A stretch of DNA of 15,308 bases from Blastococcus sp. (lineage in GTDB: Bacteria; Actinomycetota; Actinomycetes; Mycobacteriales; Geodermatophilaceae): the NCBI GenBank assembly GCA_025963345.1, contig JAOPUS010000372.1, positions 1 to 15,308 on the forward strand, in the 5' to 3' direction. The translations under genes were made by a program, and so were the position numbers. Of this stretch, positions 14,164 through 15,308 are shown piece after piece (the stretch's first letter is position 1; each line of letters opens with the position of its first letter). The notes beneath the pieces were generated by a model. It did not search any database, was not told the origin of the DNA, and was given only the letters and a program-made list of their open reading frames with translations.

Positions 14164-14973
14164 GTGACCACTCGCATGACCGTCCAGCGCCTGGGCCGGC
14201 TGATCGCCGCCGGCGACGTCGACGCCGTACGCACCGCCGTGCAGTCCTCCACCGCACTGCTGACCCGCACCGTCGAGCGGGACGGGCAGGGTGGCTGGAC
14301 CCCGCTGCACGTCGCCGTGGCCGAGTGCCAGACCGACGCCGTCCGCGCACTGGTGGAGGCCGGCGCCGATCTCACCGCCCGCACCGAGCACCACCGCAGC
14401 CCGCTGCACGTCGCGCTCGAGTTCTGCCCGGATCTGGTGCCACTGCTCGTGGAACTCGGCGCGGTGCTCGACGCCCCCAGCGCCGCCTACCTCGGCGATG
14501 TCGACCGACTGGCCACGCTCCTCGACGACGGTGCCGACCTCGACGACCCGGCCTCCGGCCTGGACCTGCTCTCCTGGGCCGCGTTCGGCGGGGCCGCGAA
14601 CACGGCCGAGCTGCTGCTGAGGCGGGGGGCGGATGCCAACGGAGGCGCCCTCCACGCGGCGGCGAGCGGGGCCCGGCTGGCGCTGGTCCGCCTGCTGCTC
14701 GACGCGGGTGCCGACGTCAACCGGCATGACCCGCACACCGGCCGCGCGCCGCTGCACGCGGCGGTGGCCGCGGGCCCAGGGGGCGACGCGCCCGAGATCG
14801 TCCGTGTGCTGCTCGCCGCAGGAGCCGACATCAATGCGACGACCAACGACGGCGCCAGCGCGCTGGACATCAGCCACGTGGCGGCGGCCCGGCACCGGCG
14901 GAACGACGCAGGTCGGGCCACCGGCAACGACGCCCTCGCCGAACTGCTCGTGGCCCACGGCGCCACGGAGTAG
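14164..14973 (+). CDS. Ankyrin-repeat protein
   Basis: Soluble protein of 269 residues built of ankyrin repeats, which form a helical solenoid for protein binding. Recognisable repeats are GWTPLHVAVAECQTDAVRAL (44-63) with EAGADL after it, HRSPLHVALEF (77-87), LDLLSWAAFGGAANTAELLLRRGADAN (133-159), GALHAAASGARLALVRLLLDAGADVN (161-186), RAPLHAAVAAG to LLAAGADIN (194-224) and a degenerate last repeat ASALDISHVAAARH. The middle repeat around 105-130 (AYLGDVDRLATLLDDGADLD) lacks the TPLH part. No signal peptide or membrane segment is seen. The GTG at 14164 has GAGGGA 6 nt upstream; an ATG four codons later is an alternative. It lies 93 nt after the ABC permease and 177 nt before kgd. The binding partner is unknown. 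Confidence 0.9.
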   Translation: MTTRMTVQRLGRLIAAGDVDAVRTAVQSSTALLTRTVERDGQGGWTPLHVAVAECQTDAVRALVEAGADLTARTEHHRSPLHVALEFCPDLVPLLVELGAVLDAPSAAYLGDVDRLATLLDDGADLDDPASGLDLLSWAAFGGAANTAELLLRRGADANGGALHAAASGARLALVRLLLDAGADVNRHDPHTGRAPLHAAVAAGPGGDAPEIVRVLLAAGADINATTNDGASALDISHVAAARHRRNDAGRATGNDALAELLVAHGATE

Positions 14974-15056
14974 TCCTCCGGGCCGTCCTTGGGGCGGCGT
15001 GCCGAACCCCACCCGCGGACACTCCCGCGCACCCGGTCCGGACAGCGGCACGGGCG

Positions 15057-15062
15057 TAGACT
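15057..15062 (+). promoter_or_regulatory. Candidate -10 box of kgd
   Basis: TAGACT fits TAnnnT; transcription would begin near 15069, giving a leader of about 80 nt. CGGTCC lies at 15034-15039 at the -35 position (17-nt spacing), as upstream of the DUF3105 gene. Confidence 0.4.
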
Positions 15063-15080
15063 CGACACCCGGCCGAGCCA

Positions 15081-15093
15081 GGCCGTAACGGCC
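15081..15093. promoter_or_regulatory. Short palindrome in the kgd leader
   Basis: GGCCGT-A-ACGGCC is a perfect inverted repeat in the presumed 5' leader of kgd, 58 nt before its start codon. It could be a regulator site or a small hairpin, but such short GC palindromes arise by chance in this DNA. Confidence 0.25.
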
Positions 15094-15150
15094 CTGCCAC
15101 CCGATGCACTGCCGACACAGCCCACAGAGACGAAGAAGGCACTCCACCCC

Positions 15151-15308
15151 GTGTCAAGCGCGAGCTCATCCCGGCCATCCTCCGCGTCCTCGTCCTCCGT
15201 GGCGGGATTCGGCACCAACGAGTGGCTGGTCGAGGAGATGTACCAGCAGTACCTCGCCGACCCCTCCAGCGTGGATCAGGCCTGGCACGAGTTCTTCGCC
15301 GACTACCG
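15151..15308 (+). CDS. kgd: 2-oxoglutarate dehydrogenase/decarboxylase Kgd, N-terminal fragment
   Basis: Only the first 52 codons are present. A Ser-rich start from GTG at 15151 (VSSASSSRPSSASSSSV) is followed by FGTNEWLVEEMYQQYLADPSSVDQAWHEFFADY. The last part is the highly conserved N-terminal segment of E1 2-oxoglutarate dehydrogenases ('N.WLVEE.Y..Y..DP.SVD..W..FF'). In actinobacteria this protein (Kgd/OdhA/SucA) is large, about 1,200-1,280 residues, and fuses an E2-like acyltransferase domain to E1, acting in the TCA cycle. The upstream AAGG at 15135-15138 is 12 nt away, so the RBS is poor. Identity rests on the conserved segment and is secure; the choice of the name kgd over sucA follows actinobacterial usage. 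Confidence 0.9.
   Translation, partial: MSSASSSRPSSASSSSVAGFGTNEWLVEEMYQQYLADPSSVDQAWHEFFADY

Noticed and set aside
1..15308. CRISPR array, insertion sequence, prophage or toxin-antitoxin genes
   Set aside because: No spaced repeats, transposase-like or phage-like proteins or terminal inverted repeats were seen by reading both strands.

Overview
The window is high-GC DNA with long ORFs on both strands, frequent GTG starts, TAnnnT-type -10 boxes and several genes without a clear Shine-Dalgarno site. Together with the actinobacterial arginyl-tRNA synthetase at the left edge and the start of a Kgd-type 2-oxoglutarate dehydrogenase/decarboxylase at the right edge, this points to an actinobacterium. 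My best guess is a member of the Geodermatophilaceae (Blastococcus/Geodermatophilus/Modestobacter group), but that is inference from protein style; I ran no search.

Left part (1-2342): the N-terminal third of argS on the minus strand, a 134-bp divergent intergenic region, then a plus-strand pair of membrane-anchored proteins of unknown function (DUF3105, then DUF305), followed by a tRNA-Arg with anticodon CCG.

Second part (2389-7773): a probable polyhydroxyalkanoate (PHA) or acyl-CoA region. It holds a decayed alpha/beta hydrolase gene with at least two frameshifts, a convergent FabG/PhaB-like short-chain reductase, and then a plus-strand operon of four genes: an acyl-CoA synthetase, a small PhaE/phasin-like subunit, a class III-like PHA synthase PhaC and a GNAT acetyltransferase. 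The acyl-CoA synthetase gene is frameshifted by a perfect 26-bp tandem duplication; removing one copy restores a normal 500-residue enzyme. Reductase, CoA ligase, synthase subunit and synthase would together make and polymerise (R)-3-hydroxyacyl-CoA.

Third part (7760-12205): four genes on the minus strand, in transcription order an MFS transporter, a universal stress protein, a class III adenylate cyclase with an Rv1264/Rv2212-like N-terminal regulatory region, and an ABC-F ATPase. Gaps are short, so they may be co-transcribed.

Right part (12284-15308): a divergent ABC-2 exporter pair (ATPase and permease overlapping by ATGA), an ankyrin-repeat protein, and the first 52 codons of kgd after a 177-bp intergenic region carrying a candidate promoter and a small palindrome.

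I see no CRISPR array, insertion sequence, phage gene, rRNA or convincing attachment site. No wholly new system stands out. The most notable signals are the two broken genes flanking the reductase, the 26-bp duplication, the non-canonical HIGH motif in ArgRS, a possible ATT start in the ABC ATPase, and a shared promoter-like signature ahead of the DUF3105 and kgd genes.
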